A DNA stretch of 40,068 nt from contig JAHYJA010000009.1 in NCBI GenBank assembly GCA_019429325.1, positions 1 to 40,068 on the forward strand, in the 5' to 3' direction. The translations under genes and the position numbers were made by a program. Below the pieces are notes generated by a model that ran no database searches, had not been told where the DNA came from, and saw nothing but the letters and a program-made list of their open reading frames with translations. The number at the start of each line of letters is the position of its first letter. The first letter of the stretch is position 1. The stretch comes from Bacteroidales bacterium (GTDB lineage: Bacteria; Bacteroidota; Bacteroidia; Bacteroidales; VadinHA17). This document shows, piece by piece, positions 23,893 to 34,100 of this stretch.

Positions 23893-24496
23893 GAGCATTG
23901 TTTACCAGTACAAGGGCCCAGTCGTGGTGGAAGGCAAACTCGGCTTCATCAATCCTTTTAAGAATATAGAGGTCAGACCTGGAACGGAGATTTAAAATAT
24001 CGATCAGGGTGTCAACCGGAGATGTATTATCAGGCAGTTCATTTGCCCTGTTAATGTAATCTATTCCGGATAAGGTATCGCCTTTCATCCGGCTCACGGT
24101 TCCGAGGAGCCGGTAGGCAGGACCGAATGATTCATTGTCGCTGATGATCTGATTCAGGATATTTTCTGCACTTTGGGTCCTTTGGGTGTTTATATACAAC
24201 CTGGCCATCAGGTAACGGGAATAGGTGCTCAGAGGGCAGTAATCGTTCCTGTAGTAGCTGTTAATATCAGGACCCTTCAAGTTGAATGATTGAATTCTTG
24301 CAAGAGCTTCTTCAGCCTCGACATTCATTCCCAGGTTCTGGTATCCCTCCCCAATATAGTACCAGGCATGGAGTGCCGCGGGATTTTCTTTTAATACTCT
24401 CTTAAAGCTTTCAACAGTTTCTTCGGCATTGCCCATCTCCTTGTACAGATAGCCAAGGTAATAGCTCCATATCCATTTTGAACTGTTCCTCCCCAC
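23870..24496 (-). CDS. TPR protein, probably lacking its N-terminus
   Basis: 208 residues from a GTG. It begins inside what looks like a TPR motif (KWIWSYYLGYLYKEMGNAEE, residues 7-26), continues with ALHAWYYIGEGYQNLGMNVE and SYFGPAYRLLGTVSRMKGDT-like repeats, and ends in an uncharacterised helical tail. There is no signal peptide and only two codons before an in-frame TAA upstream. Related TPR proteins usually have an N-terminal anchor followed by earlier repeats, so the 5' end seems to have been lost. A short frame downstream on the other strand encodes a membrane span of unclear relation. Confidence 0.65.
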   Translation of the reverse strand: MGRNSSKWIWSYYLGYLYKEMGNAEETVESFKRVLKENPAALHAWYYIGEGYQNLGMNVEAEEALARIQSFNLKGPDINSYYRNDYCPLSTYSRYLMARLYINTQRTQSAENILNQIISDNESFGPAYRLLGTVSRMKGDTLSGIDYINRANELPDNTSPVDTLIDILNLRSRSDLYILKRIDEAEFAFHHDWALVLVNNALNYLPDN

Positions 24497-24549
24497 TGCC
24501 AGTTAATATATCATTGTCAGCTTTTACACCACACCCTGGCAGCGTGCCT

Positions 24550-25164
24550 TTAATCGACCCAGACCTTAACAACAATCTTCTTTACCATAGCGTTCTCCCC
24601 GTCTCTCAGACCCGGACGGTGGGCATCCCCCGGAAAGAAAATAAAAAACCTGTCAGGAGTGGCGCTGAGGTTATTCTCACTGCTTACAGTAAAAAATTCA
24701 ATATCCCTTTCCGGGTCATAAGACTCGATTATTTCATTCTTCATGGATAGTGGCGTTATGCCTATAAGCTCTTTCCCTGAAACAACATATTGAATATCTA
24801 TATATTTCCTGTGCGCTTCATAATATGCCTCTTCGGGATTTTTAGTGAGGTACTCGCTTACAGCAACATAAAGATTATCCCCATCGATATCATATCGTTT
24901 AAGTTCCAGCGCTGACAGATCATTTTCCTTCAGAAAACTGAATGCGGAGTTCCATCGCTCCATATTTCTGAAATATGAAACAGCCAGTGCTTTCCTGTCA
25001 ACCGAAGGATCGGGTTTCGCCGTCCATCCGTTAAGCCATTCAATTTTTTCAAACCATTTGTCAGTTTCCGCAGCACTCCATTTTTCAGGATCGCCGGTGC
25101 CGGAACAACCTGCCAGACCTGCCAGACTTGATACTACCATAATTCTTAAAAATAAGTTTTGCAT
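24550..25164 (-). CDS. YhcH/YjgK/YiaL family lipoprotein
   Basis: About 204 residues from the ATG at 25164; a GTG seven codons upstream is less likely because the leader MQNLFLRIMVVSSLAGLAGC is a normal lipoprotein signal with lipobox LAGC. The mature part has the YhcH/YjgK/YiaL (DUF386) cupin-like core: AYYEAHRKYIDIQYVVSG (about 114-131), then FFPGDAHRPGL (about 182-192) with conserved glutamate and histidines that form the metal site. Family knowledge: members act on sugar anomers or sialic-acid-type substrates; the extracytoplasmic lipoprotein form is typical of Bacteroidota and its substrate is unknown. It is divergent from the PQQ-type gene. Confidence 0.88.
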   Translation of the reverse strand: MQNLFLRIMVVSSLAGLAGCSGTGDPEKWSAAETDKWFEKIEWLNGWTAKPDPSVDRKALAVSYFRNMERWNSAFSFLKENDLSALELKRYDIDGDNLYVAVSEYLTKNPEEAYYEAHRKYIDIQYVVSGKELIGITPLSMKNEIIESYDPERDIEFFTVSSENNLSATPDRFFIFFPGDAHRPGLRDGENAMVKKIVVKVWVD

Positions 25165-25381
25165 AACAGATAATTTTTGGTTCACGCAATATGATCGGCC
25201 TGCGATTACCGAATTGAATTTAAAGATTACACAAAAGTATTGAAAAACACAAAATCCGTCCGTGAAAATAGTTCATTCTTTTCAAACTGCACCATTGCCG
25301 TGTAATGTTAATCTTTTATAAATATTAAACCTGCGAGGCAGATATCTTTGATCAGGTCTTGAATTGCATCATTTTTTAGAA

Positions 25382-25389
25382 TAAATTTA
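25382..25389 (+). promoter_or_regulatory. Candidate -7 box of the PQQ-propeller gene
   Basis: TAAATTTA resembles TAnnTTTG with one mismatch; a TTG lies 20 nt upstream (in gtcttgaa, about 25359-25361). The implied start site is about 15-18 nt before the ATG at 25414 but only a few bases before the ATG at 25402, so it favours the second ATG. Confidence 0.4.
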
Positions 25390-25413
25390 CATTCCACTTA
25401 AATGGATAAAATT

Positions 25414-26640
25414 ATGAAAAGAAACAATCATCTCATCAGGATGACAGTTGTTACCCTGATTTTTTCCCTGTCTGCATCACTCTATTCCCAGGATTGGCCT
25501 CAATTCAGGGGAACAGGGCGCGACAGCAAGGTAAGCGGTTTCAGTGCTCCTTCGTCATGGCCCGCAGGTCTTTCGCAAGTCTGGAAAGTATCAGTAGGCA
25601 GCGGAGACGCTTCACCGGTACTGGTTTCCGGCAGGATCTATCTTCACACGAGGCAGGGCGACCATGAAGCAGTATTGTGTCTGGATGCCGCAACGGGGAA
25701 AGAGATATGGAAGAGCACCTACCCTGCTCCTGCAGTTACAGGACCATCGGCATCTCATCCGGGCCCGAGGAGCACGCCATCTGTTGCTGGCGGAAAGGTT
25801 GTGACATTTGGTGTTTCCGGGATCCTTTCATGCCTCGATGCTTCAACAGGTAAATTGGTATGGAGAAGAGAGAATCCATCAAATGCGGTCCCGCAATTCT
25901 TTACCGGTATGTCACCGCTGGTTACAGATAATGTCTGCATTGCACATGTGGGCACACGTGACAAGGGTGAGATCCTTGCGCTTGACCTCAGTACCGGCAA
26001 TGAAAAGTGGAAGTGGGCAGGTGACGGACCAGCCTATTCCTCTCCTTCACTCATGACCATCGACGGGAAGAAAATAGTCGTTGTACAGACAGAAAAGAAC
26101 CTGTTAGGGCTCGATTTTACCGACGGCAAACTGCTGTGGCAGCTTGCAACACCAGTACAGCAAAGGTTCTATAACAGTCCAAGCCCCTACATTAACGGTC
26201 AGATAATCTACTATACAGGGCAGGGAACCGGAACAAAAGCGGTTCAGGTGACCGGTGATGGTGATCGTTATATGGTGAAGGAATTGTGGAGCAATCCGGA
26301 TATTGGCGCCAAATGGACCACTCCGATACTTAAGGATGGCCACCTGTTCGGATTCACCGACCAGAGAAGGATCTATTGCATCAATGCCTTGACAGGTGTG
26401 ACTTCCTGGGTGGATGAGGCTACCAACAGCGATTTTGCCACCATATCGGACTGCGGTCAGGTGATTATCGGATTTCCCAGCACGGCCAATCTGATCGTTT
26501 TCAGGCCTGATACGAAATCATATTCGGAAATTGCCAGGTACAAGGTATCGGAAACGCCTGTGTATACCTTTCCGATAATTGCCGGCAGCCAGATCTACAT
26601 AAAGGATGCGGAGTCGCTGATATTGTACAGGATAAATTAG
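25414..26640 (+). CDS. Exported PQQ-like beta-propeller protein
   Basis: About 408 residues. The signal peptide is MKRNNHLIRMTVVTLIFSLS then ASLYSQ; an ATG four codons earlier is possible. The mature protein begins DWPQFRGTGRDSKVSGFSAP, the usual opening of secreted outer-membrane or periplasmic PQQ-like proteins. Repeated blades have A-x-DAATGKEIWK (LCLDAATGKEIWKSTY, CLDASTGKLVWRREN, ALDLSTGNEKWKWAG, GLDFTDGKLLWQLA, CINALTGVTSWVDEA), about seven in all. Family knowledge: such proteins may bind PQQ in quinoprotein dehydrogenases, but stand-alone versions often have no cofactor. No cytochrome or disulfide ring motif is seen, so a binding or structural role is as likely as an enzyme. Confidence 0.88.
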   Translation: MKRNNHLIRMTVVTLIFSLSASLYSQDWPQFRGTGRDSKVSGFSAPSSWPAGLSQVWKVSVGSGDASPVLVSGRIYLHTRQGDHEAVLCLDAATGKEIWKSTYPAPAVTGPSASHPGPRSTPSVAGGKVVTFGVSGILSCLDASTGKLVWRRENPSNAVPQFFTGMSPLVTDNVCIAHVGTRDKGEILALDLSTGNEKWKWAGDGPAYSSPSLMTIDGKKIVVVQTEKNLLGLDFTDGKLLWQLATPVQQRFYNSPSPYINGQIIYYTGQGTGTKAVQVTGDGDRYMVKELWSNPDIGAKWTTPILKDGHLFGFTDQRRIYCINALTGVTSWVDEATNSDFATISDCGQVIIGFPSTANLIVFRPDTKSYSEIARYKVSETPVYTFPIIAGSQIYIKDAESLILYRIN

Positions 26641-26659
26641 GGTTTTTTTGAGCGCCGGT

Positions 26660-27433
26660 CTAAATTCGCTCTCTCAGCAGGATATTCCTGAGCTCGTTCG
26701 GAGTGATCTTCTCTCTGGCAACACCACTTTCGACAACTGTGATGTTTCCGGATTCCTCGGATACAACGATCACAAGCGAATCGGAGTGTTCTGACATACC
26801 TATTGCCGCTCTGTGTCTCATACCGAAACGGGCTGGAAGCATAACCTGATCTGTTACGGGAAGCGGACATCTTGCGGCAAAAATCTTTCCGTCTTCAATC
26901 AGGAGAGCCCCGTCGTGAAGTGGTGTGTTCTTGAAAAAAATAGTCTCGATCAGTTCAGCACTTATCCTGGCATTAAGCAGCTCGCCGCCTTCAGAATACA
27001 GATCGAGACTGCTCCTCCGGCCGACAACGATCAAAGCCCCGGTCTTTTTGTTAGCCATCGATTCCGCTGCCCTGACGATCTCCTCCGCCTCCCTGGGGCT
27101 GCTCTGCTCCTCATCGACTGATGCAAATATCTTTCTCAGAGAGAACCTCCTGCTGCTTATATACCGGTTTCCGATAACCAGAAGAAATCTTCTCACTTCC
27201 TGCTGAAAGACAATGATCAGGGCAATTACACCAACCCCGATAACCTGACCGAAGAGAGCACTGATAAGCTCCATGTTAAGAGCCTTGACAACGAGCCAGA
27301 AAAGGTAAATAAAAAAGATACCTATAAAGATGCTCAAAGCAGCGGTTCCCCTGATTAGCTTAAACAACTGAAAAAGTATAACAGCAACCAGAAGAATGTC
27401 GATTACATCAAGTATTGTTATGTGAAATCCCAT
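26660..27433 (-). CDS. cdaA: Diadenylate cyclase CdaA
   Basis: A 257-residue membrane protein that makes cyclic di-AMP from two ATP. Three N-terminal membrane helices (about residues 7-25, 33-53, 60-78) precede the DAC domain (about 115-245) with GALIVVGRRSSLDLY, the DGA motif in PLHDGALLIEDG and the RHR motif in GMRHRAAIGMSEHSDSLVIV. All core motifs are intact. It follows folP by 23 nt on the same strand, an arrangement common in Bacteroidota. It converges with the PQQ-type gene across a 19-bp gap. Confidence 0.96.
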   Translation of the reverse strand: MGFHITILDVIDILLVAVILFQLFKLIRGTAALSIFIGIFFIYLFWLVVKALNMELISALFGQVIGVGVIALIIVFQQEVRRFLLVIGNRYISSRRFSLRKIFASVDEEQSSPREAEEIVRAAESMANKKTGALIVVGRRSSLDLYSEGGELLNARISAELIETIFFKNTPLHDGALLIEDGKIFAARCPLPVTDQVMLPARFGMRHRAAIGMSEHSDSLVIVVSEESGNITVVESGVAREKITPNELRNILLRERI

Positions 27434-27456
27434 GTCTGAAAGATTGAACAGTAAAA

Positions 27457-28347
27457 TTAAGGAAAGATTTTATTTTTACCGAGACGTGCGGTCAGTCTTA
27501 TGGCCTGTACCGCCTCCCGCACATCGTGCACCCTCAAAATGTCTGCGCCATTTAGCAGAGCCACGCTGTTGAGTACCGTTGTACCGTTAAGTGATTCATC
27601 TGATGTGATCCCGAGGGTCTTCCAGATCATCGATTTCCTTGAGAGGCCGACCATTAAAGGCAGGCCGGTTATCGAAAAATCGCTGAGAGATCTCAGAATC
27701 CCGAAATTATGATCAATGCTCTTCCCGAATCCAAAACCCGGATCGAGGATAATATCTTTTACTCCTGCAGACCTTAACCGGAATATCCGTTTCCCGAACC
27801 AGGTCAGAATCTCAGCAACGACATCAGTATAGACAGGATTAACCTGCATGGTACGCGGATTGCCTTTCATGTGCATCATGACGTAAGGCACATTAAGGTC
27901 TCCGACGACATCAAACATCCGGCTGTCGGATTCTCCCCCTGATATGTCATTGATCATGTGTGCCCCGCATTCCCCCACAGCTTCCCTGGCAATATCCGCC
28001 CGGAACGTATCAACTGAAATCACGGCATCCGGTCTCTCCCGGGCGATAAGTCTTATCGCTCCCAGAACCCGTTTCTTCTCCTCTGTTTCAGAAATATGAG
28101 CTGCACCCGGACGGGAAGAATACCCTCCCACATCAATAATATCGGCTCCTTCTTCGATCATCTTTGAAGCGGCATTGATTATACCGGCATCATTTGTAAA
28201 CCTGCTCCCCCGGTAAAACGAATCAGGCGTGACATTAATTATGCCCATCACCCTCGGGGTGGAGAGGTCCAGAAGCCTGCCCCTCAGGTTTATGTACTGT
28301 GGTTTCCCTTTCAAGTCTGATTCCTGTTGATAATCCGAAATTAGCAC
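27457..28347 (-). CDS. folP: Dihydropteroate synthase
   Basis: A 296-residue TIM-barrel enzyme of folate synthesis, joining p-aminobenzoate with dihydropterin pyrophosphate. Motifs are GIINVTPDSFYRGSRF (about residues 36-51), ADIIDVGGYSSRPGA (about 69-83), DISGGESDSRMF, ILDPGFGFGKSIDHNF and GLSRKSMIWKTLG. The start is uncertain: the furthest codon is a GTG at 28347, but a promoter-like TTG-N19-TAATTTCG overlaps it, and a TTG at 28314 (LKGKPQYINLRGRLLDL) is an alternative giving a more usual N-terminus. It heads a two-gene unit with cdaA and is divergent from tmk with a 97-bp gap. Confidence 0.96.
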   Translation of the reverse strand: MLISDYQQESDLKGKPQYINLRGRLLDLSTPRVMGIINVTPDSFYRGSRFTNDAGIINAASKMIEEGADIIDVGGYSSRPGAAHISETEEKKRVLGAIRLIARERPDAVISVDTFRADIAREAVGECGAHMINDISGGESDSRMFDVVGDLNVPYVMMHMKGNPRTMQVNPVYTDVVAEILTWFGKRIFRLRSAGVKDIILDPGFGFGKSIDHNFGILRSLSDFSITGLPLMVGLSRKSMIWKTLGITSDESLNGTTVLNSVALLNGADILRVHDVREAVQAIRLTARLGKNKIFP

Positions 28348-28413
28348 TTTTTAAGCAATTGCCAACATTCCTGATTTTTTCCCGATTGCCTTTTAAGTTT
28401 AAAGTGTCGTTAT

Positions 28414-28421
28414 TACATTTG
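28414..28421 (+). promoter_or_regulatory. -7 box of the tmk operon
   Basis: TACATTTG is an exact fit to TAnnTTTG, 23 nt upstream of the tmk ATG, with a TTTT tract (28391-28394) about 19 nt before it in the -33 position. It probably drives tmk, the DoxX protein, tpiA, the large secreted protein and rsmE. Confidence 0.6.
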
Positions 28422-28444
28422 TACCTGAAGAAAACTGACAAATA

Positions 28445-29131
28445 ATGAAGCTCATAGTTATCGAGGGGATTGACGGTTCAGGAAAATCAACACAGATTAA
28501 ACTCCTCAGGGATTTCCTCTCCGCAGAGAGTTACAGATGCGAATATCTTCACTTTCCAAGGACCGACACCCGCTTTTTCGGTGAACTTATTGCCAGGTTT
28601 CTCAGGGGTGAATTCGGATCATTGAATGAAGTGGATCCTTACCTGGTCGCAATGCTTTATGCCGGCGACAGGAAGGATGCTTCGATGTTGATCAGTAACT
28701 GGCTAAAAGAGGGCAGGTATGTTCTGCTCGACAGGTACACCTATTCAAACATAGCGTACCAGTGTGCCAAGATCGATGAACCGGCTGAACGGGAAAGACT
28801 GCGCAAATGGATTTTAGCACTTGAATTTGAACATTTCAGGATACCTGAACCTGACCTCAATATCTTTCTTGACGTACCTGCATCCTTTACAGAAACAAAC
28901 CTTTCAACTGCAAGGTCAGGCAATGACAGGAGCTATCTGAACGGCATCAGGGATATACATGAAGAAAACCTTTTTTTCCAGCTTAAAGTAAGGGAAGTAT
29001 ATCTTAACGCCGCCCGTACAGATTCAAGGCTGGCTGTTGTCGACTGCAGCGACAGTGACGGCAGGATAATGCCTGCCGGTGAAATATTCAGAAAAATCAC
29101 CGGAATTATTTACAAACACAAACTAATCTGA
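28445..29131 (+). CDS. tmk: Thymidylate kinase
   Basis: A 228-residue kinase that converts dTMP to dTDP. P-loop GIDGSGKSTQIKLL is at residues about 8-21, the dTMP-site LDRYTYSNIAYQ (DRY motif) at about 96-107, and the lid region with RSGNDRSYLNG at about 156-166. The length is slightly above the usual 205-215, mostly in the region after the P-loop. It starts a tight plus-strand gene string; the next start is 2 nt after its stop. The divergent neighbour is folP. Confidence 0.95.
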   Translation: MKLIVIEGIDGSGKSTQIKLLRDFLSAESYRCEYLHFPRTDTRFFGELIARFLRGEFGSLNEVDPYLVAMLYAGDRKDASMLISNWLKEGRYVLLDRYTYSNIAYQCAKIDEPAERERLRKWILALEFEHFRIPEPDLNIFLDVPASFTETNLSTARSGNDRSYLNGIRDIHEENLFFQLKVREVYLNAARTDSRLAVVDCSDSDGRIMPAGEIFRKITGIIYKHKLI

Positions 29132-29132
29132 C

Positions 29133-30371
29133 ATGAAAATACTCATCACCATCAGCAGACTTATTACCGGACTGGTCTTTATCTTCTCAGGCGCCGTTAA
29201 AGCCATCGACCCCCTGGGCTCAGCATATAAATTCGGAGATTATTTCCAGGCGTTCAATCTGGAGTTCCTTCAGTTCTCTGCATTGCCCCTGGCAGTGATA
29301 TTGTGTACTTTTGAGTTTCTTGCAGGTTTTTCACTGATCACAGGCTACAGGATAAGAACCGGAATATGGGCCGTGATGATAATGATGCTGATCTTCACCC
29401 CTCTCACATTTGTACTGGCACTTACAAACCCGGTCTCTGACTGCGGGTGTTTTGGCGATGCCATCCATCTTACAAACTGGCAGACCTTCTTCAAGAACAT
29501 CGTAATACTGGTATTTGCGCTCATTCTTTTAAGGTACCGGAAAGAAATCAGTATGAAATATGCCGCCATTACAGAGTGGCTGATAATAACCGGGATGGGA
29601 GTGATAATGATCGGCTTCGCATGGTTCAATCTCCGCTACCTTCCTGTGGTAGACTTCCTTCCATACACTACCGGCACATATATCCCGGGCAAAATGGTTG
29701 TACCGGAAGGGAAACCCGTTGACAGATATGAAACTACATTCATTTACGAAAAGGATGGTGTAAGAAAGGAATTCACACTCGACAATTACCCGGCCGATGA
29801 TGATTCCTGGGTATTTGTTGACCAGAAATCAGTTCTGGTTCAAAAGGGCTACCAGCCTCCTATCAGCAGTCTCAGCATTCATTCAGTATATAATGATGAC
29901 CTTACTGAACTGATATTGTTTGATGAAATGTATTCACTGCTGATGATCTCCCCCAAACTTGAGAAGGCTGGCGTCGAACAATTGCGGAAAGGATTTGAAC
30001 TTGGTTATCATTGTATGGCGAACGGCATTCCTTTCTATATCCTTTCAGCATCGGGCTCCAACTACCTGAAGGCATTTGATAATGGCTTATTATTCTGTTC
30101 GGTTGATGAAACAACACTTAAAACCATGGTCAGGTCAAATCCCGGGTACATTCTGCTGAGGAACGGGACTATTGTAGGCAAATGGTCGTGGAGAACCGTA
30201 CCTGATAATAACTGGTTCACAGGGGATATGGATAGTAAACAGCTGGAGGTGATGAACAACAGAACCGGGGTATTTACCGTTATTATTCTTATACTTACAC
30301 TTGCACTTGGAATTATGTTAATGCACATCCTGCTGAACAAAAAATCAGATATCAAACAACACACTAAATAA
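29133..30371 (+). CDS. DoxX-type membrane protein, BT_3928 family
   Basis: A 412-residue membrane protein. The N-terminal half is a four-helix DoxX/MauE-like domain (spans about residues 5-22, 50-72, 78-100, 112-134) with [20 protein letters not shown] and, between spans, [13 protein letters not shown], a cysteine pair typical of Bacteroidota members. After a fifth span (about 148-168), the larger C-terminal part faces outward and ends with another span (about 377-398). This organisation is known as the BT_3928 family; the function is not established, although a link to thiol-disulfide chemistry is suggested by MauE/DoxX relatives. It is coupled to tmk and precedes tpiA by 10 nt. Confidence 0.85.
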   Translation: MKILITISRLITGLVFIFSGAVKAIDPLGSAYKFGDYFQAFNLEFLQFSALPLAVILCTFEFLAGFSLITGYRIRTGIWAVMIMMLIFTPLTFVLALTNPVSDCGCFGDAIHLTNWQTFFKNIVILVFALILLRYRKEISMKYAAITEWLIITGMGVIMIGFAWFNLRYLPVVDFLPYTTGTYIPGKMVVPEGKPVDRYETTFIYEKDGVRKEFTLDNYPADDDSWVFVDQKSVLVQKGYQPPISSLSIHSVYNDDLTELILFDEMYSLLMISPKLEKAGVEQLRKGFELGYHCMANGIPFYILSASGSNYLKAFDNGLLFCSVDETTLKTMVRSNPGYILLRNGTIVGKWSWRTVPDNNWFTGDMDSKQLEVMNNRTGVFTVIILILTLALGIMLMHILLNKKSDIKQHTK

Positions 30372-30381
30372 TTTAACTTTT

Positions 30382-31140
30382 ATGAGAAAAAATATTGTTG
30401 CCGGCAACTGGAAAATGAACATGAGCCTCGACGAAGGCCTGAAGTTTGCAAAGGAAATTAACACCTGGTTCAGAAAAAAACCCGCCGGAGGGACCGAGGT
30501 GATCTTATGCACACCATTTATTCACCTTGCCGGATTATCTGAAATCTTAAAGGAGGGTCCGGTCCTTCACGGGGCTCAAAACTGTGCGACAGATTTGTCA
30601 GGTGCCTTTACGGGAGAAGTATCTGCCCCTATGATAAAAAGCACCGGAGCACCATATGTTATTATCGGTCACTCGGAAAGAAGAACCTATTACCACGAGG
30701 ATGACCGCATCGTGAATAAAAAAACAGTACTTGCTCTCAGCTCAGGTCTGAGGGTTATTTTCTGCTGTGGTGAGGTGCTTGAGGAGAGAGAAGCCGGCAG
30801 ACATTTTGAAGTTGTCAGGCGACAGATGAAAGAAGGGCTATTCTCACTTCCCGAGGAAGATTTCAGGAAGGTTGTGATCGCATATGAACCGGTCTGGGCA
30901 ATAGGAACCGGCTTGACGGCCACTCCCGATCAGGCCCAGGAGATGCATGAATACATACGCAGCCTTATGCGTGAAAGATACGGAAATGAATCTGCTGAGA
31001 ACACTTCCATATTGTATGGTGGCAGCTGCAAACCGTCCAACGCTTCAGAAATATTTTCAAAGCCTGACGTTGACGGCGGGCTGATAGGCGGTGCGTCCCT
31101 TAAGCTGGAGGATTTCTGCGCCATAGTTGAAGCTATATAA
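30382..31140 (+). CDS. tpiA: Triosephosphate isomerase
   Basis: A 252-residue glycolytic enzyme interconverting dihydroxyacetone phosphate and glyceraldehyde 3-phosphate. Catalytic lysine in AGNWKMNMS (residue about 11), histidine in [15 protein letters not shown] (about 95), glutamate in [15 protein letters not shown] (about 168), phosphate loop [12 protein letters not shown] and GGLIGGASL at the end. All active-site residues are present. It lies in the tmk operon, 10 nt after the DoxX gene and 7 nt before the large secreted protein when that gene starts at its ATG. Confidence 0.98.
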   Translation: MRKNIVAGNWKMNMSLDEGLKFAKEINTWFRKKPAGGTEVILCTPFIHLAGLSEILKEGPVLHGAQNCATDLSGAFTGEVSAPMIKSTGAPYVIIGHSERRTYYHEDDRIVNKKTVLALSSGLRVIFCCGEVLEEREAGRHFEVVRRQMKEGLFSLPEEDFRKVVIAYEPVWAIGTGLTATPDQAQEMHEYIRSLMRERYGNESAENTSILYGGSCKPSNASEIFSKPDVDGGLIGGASLKLEDFCAIVEAI

Positions 31141-31147
31141 CCGGAAC

Positions 31148-34100
31148 ATGAGAGGAAAGCTCACCATCGTATGCGTGTTATTCCTGTTTATTGCTCCACT
31201 CAGGTTATCATCCCAGGTAAAACCTGCATTTTCCGGTGAACCCGGAAAATACAGGGAAGAACTGCCTGCCTACATGGGATTAACCCTGAATGAAGAGCAG
31301 ACAGCAAATGTTAATGCATTCATTGCAAAATGGGATAGTGCAGCCTACTCAAAAGTGACAATGTTTCAGATACTTGATCTGTCAAGCCAGATGACCGCAA
31401 GACAGATGAGAGCAATCCCCCATTTCAATGAATTCCTGAAAACGCTTAACGAATTTGTAGATTACAAACGCGACGGAGATTTCCTTACCTACTGGCTTAC
31501 AGGTCTCAGCGAGATGCTGTTCAATCCCAGGCTCACGAACGAGAATCTTGCCACATACTTCAGAAATACGAGCCTGCTTATCAGGGAAAATGTGCTTTTT
31601 AATTCAGGGAGCGTAAAATGGAAGGTCAAAACCAGTGATATCAAATTTATACATGACACTATCTTTAAGATAGTTATCTCCAATGCGACCCTCACCTGCT
31701 ATTCACAGAGGGACAGCACAGAAATCTACAACGTAACAGGGTCATACATTCCTGATATACAACAATTTCACGGAAAATACGGAATAGTTACATGGGAAAA
31801 GGCAGGATACCTTCGCGAGGATGTTTTTGCTGAGCTGAACAACTACCGGATTAATGCTGCAAGAAGCGGTTTCACAAGCGACTCGGCGAAGCTTACGCAT
31901 AAGACATACTTTAAAGAACCGGTATACGGCACCCTGAGCGATCAGGCCATCAGCATCGAGTCAAAAGAGAGGGCAACATTTCCGAAATTCGAGACTTATG
32001 TAAAAGAGTTCCGGATCAACAATATTTATGAAGGAGTGGACTATGAGGGAGGTCTTGTGTTCGAAGGTGCCAGTGTCAAGGGCAATGGAGAGATGTTCAA
32101 TCCTGCAAGGATCAGCCTCAGGAGGAATGATACCCTCTATATGAAGCTTGCATCCAATGAATTCACATTCACTATTAACGCCCTTACCAGCCCTGAAGCT
32201 GAGTCAGCACTCTATCTGGGAGGCGACTCTATCTACCATTCCAACCTTGGATTCTCATATAATGTCACCGACAGGCAGGTAAGCCTCCTGCGGACTAACA
32301 ATCCTATTTCAAAAAGTCCATATTTCAATTCGTACCACAGCCTCGACATGTACTTTGAAAGCCTCCTTTGGGATATGAAAGGTTCCAAAGTCATTCTCTC
32401 AAGGGCCAGGGGAGCTTCCATTGGACAGGCACGGTTTGAATCGGTGTCGTCGTTCAATGCAAAATACTTCCTCCAGCTGATGGGACTGGACGAATATCAT
32501 CCGCTTAACCGTCTTAAGCAGTTCAGCGAATGGTATTACTCCGAGACCTTCCCCATTGCTGAATTTGCCAGGTGGCTGAATAAACCCGAGGAGGCCGTTA
32601 CCGGGATGTGTATCGACCTCGCCAACAGAGGTTTCATATTTTACGACCGGGCAAACAGGGAAGTGACAATCAAGAACAAAGTGAATGATTTCATAGATTT
32701 CTATATCGGCAGAAAAGACTACGATGTTCTTCAGGTGATAAGCGAAACTAAGGCTCCTGTCGATAACGCCATTCTCGATCTTAACGATTTCAGGCTCAAG
32801 GTCAATGGAGTGAGGGGGGTCTTCCTCAGCGATTCGCAGAAAGTCATGCTTTATCCTTATCAGCAAAGACTCGCTATCGGAAAGAATCGCTGTCTGGAAT
32901 TCGATGGTATAGTTGAGGCAGGTCTGTTTACCATATACGGACATGATTTCGTATTCAATTATGATACCTTCAAGATTACACTTAACAATATTGACTCAAT
33001 CAAAGTGGCTGTGGAGACTGACAGGAGGGATAATTACGGCAATCCGGTATTCGAGCGTGTGGATAATATGATACAGCTGGCAAAGGCAGAGCTCTATATC
33101 GATGACCCCCAGAATAAATCCGGGCTCAAAAGCCTGGACCAGTATCCCATAATTAATGCTGTTTCAGAATCATATATTTTCTTTGACAGGATACCTGGGC
33201 TTGAAGGCATTTACGGGAGGGATGATTTTTATTTCAGGGTTGATCCGTTCACTTACGAAAACATCGACCATTACAAGCTTGAAGACATGAACCTGTCCGG
33301 GGTATTCCACGGAGGCAATATCCTTAAGCCAATAAGGCAGTATCTGGTAATACAGGAGAACAACAGCCTCGGGTTTAATATGACCATTCCGGAAGAGGGT
33401 ATTGATATCTATGGTGAAAAGGGCCGGTTGAATAATTTTTTAAGTATGAGCAATCATGGTCTTACAGGTCATGGCACGCTTAAACATCTTTCGTCAACCA
33501 CAATTTCAGATGAGTTCCGCTTCTATCCAGATTCAATGACAACCCAGGCAAAGGTATTCAATATGCAGAATGACGGATCAGGACTTTTTCCCGACCTGGC
33601 CAGTCAGGATGTAAAGATCAGGTGGATGCCTGAGAAAGATAAATGGCTTGCGGTAAATACCAGGGGCAAGTCTTTCAATATGTTTGAGAATGGTACCAGC
33701 CTCGACGGCAGTTTAACCCTTACACCGACAGTCGTTAACGGATCAGGCATAATAAACATGCCTGATTCAAGGATCATTTCTGACCTCTTCAGATTTACTT
33801 CAGCCACAATACATGCCGATACGGCGGATTATAACCTCAAATCCCCCTCTACAAGCGGAGATGCGTTTATTGCCGAGAATGCAGCCACCAATATAAATTT
33901 CAACCAGAACATTGCCAGCTTCCAACTCAACACAGGCTCATCCGTGGTAAAATTTCCTGAGATTCAGTATATCTGTACAATGACCGACTTTATATACAAT
34001 ATGAGCACAGGAATCCTCGACATGGAGCAAAAAGGCAAGAGTTCAGGAGCACTGCTGAATCCCTCTCAGCTGCTCAGGGTGAGCCTGTCTAACCTCGAGA

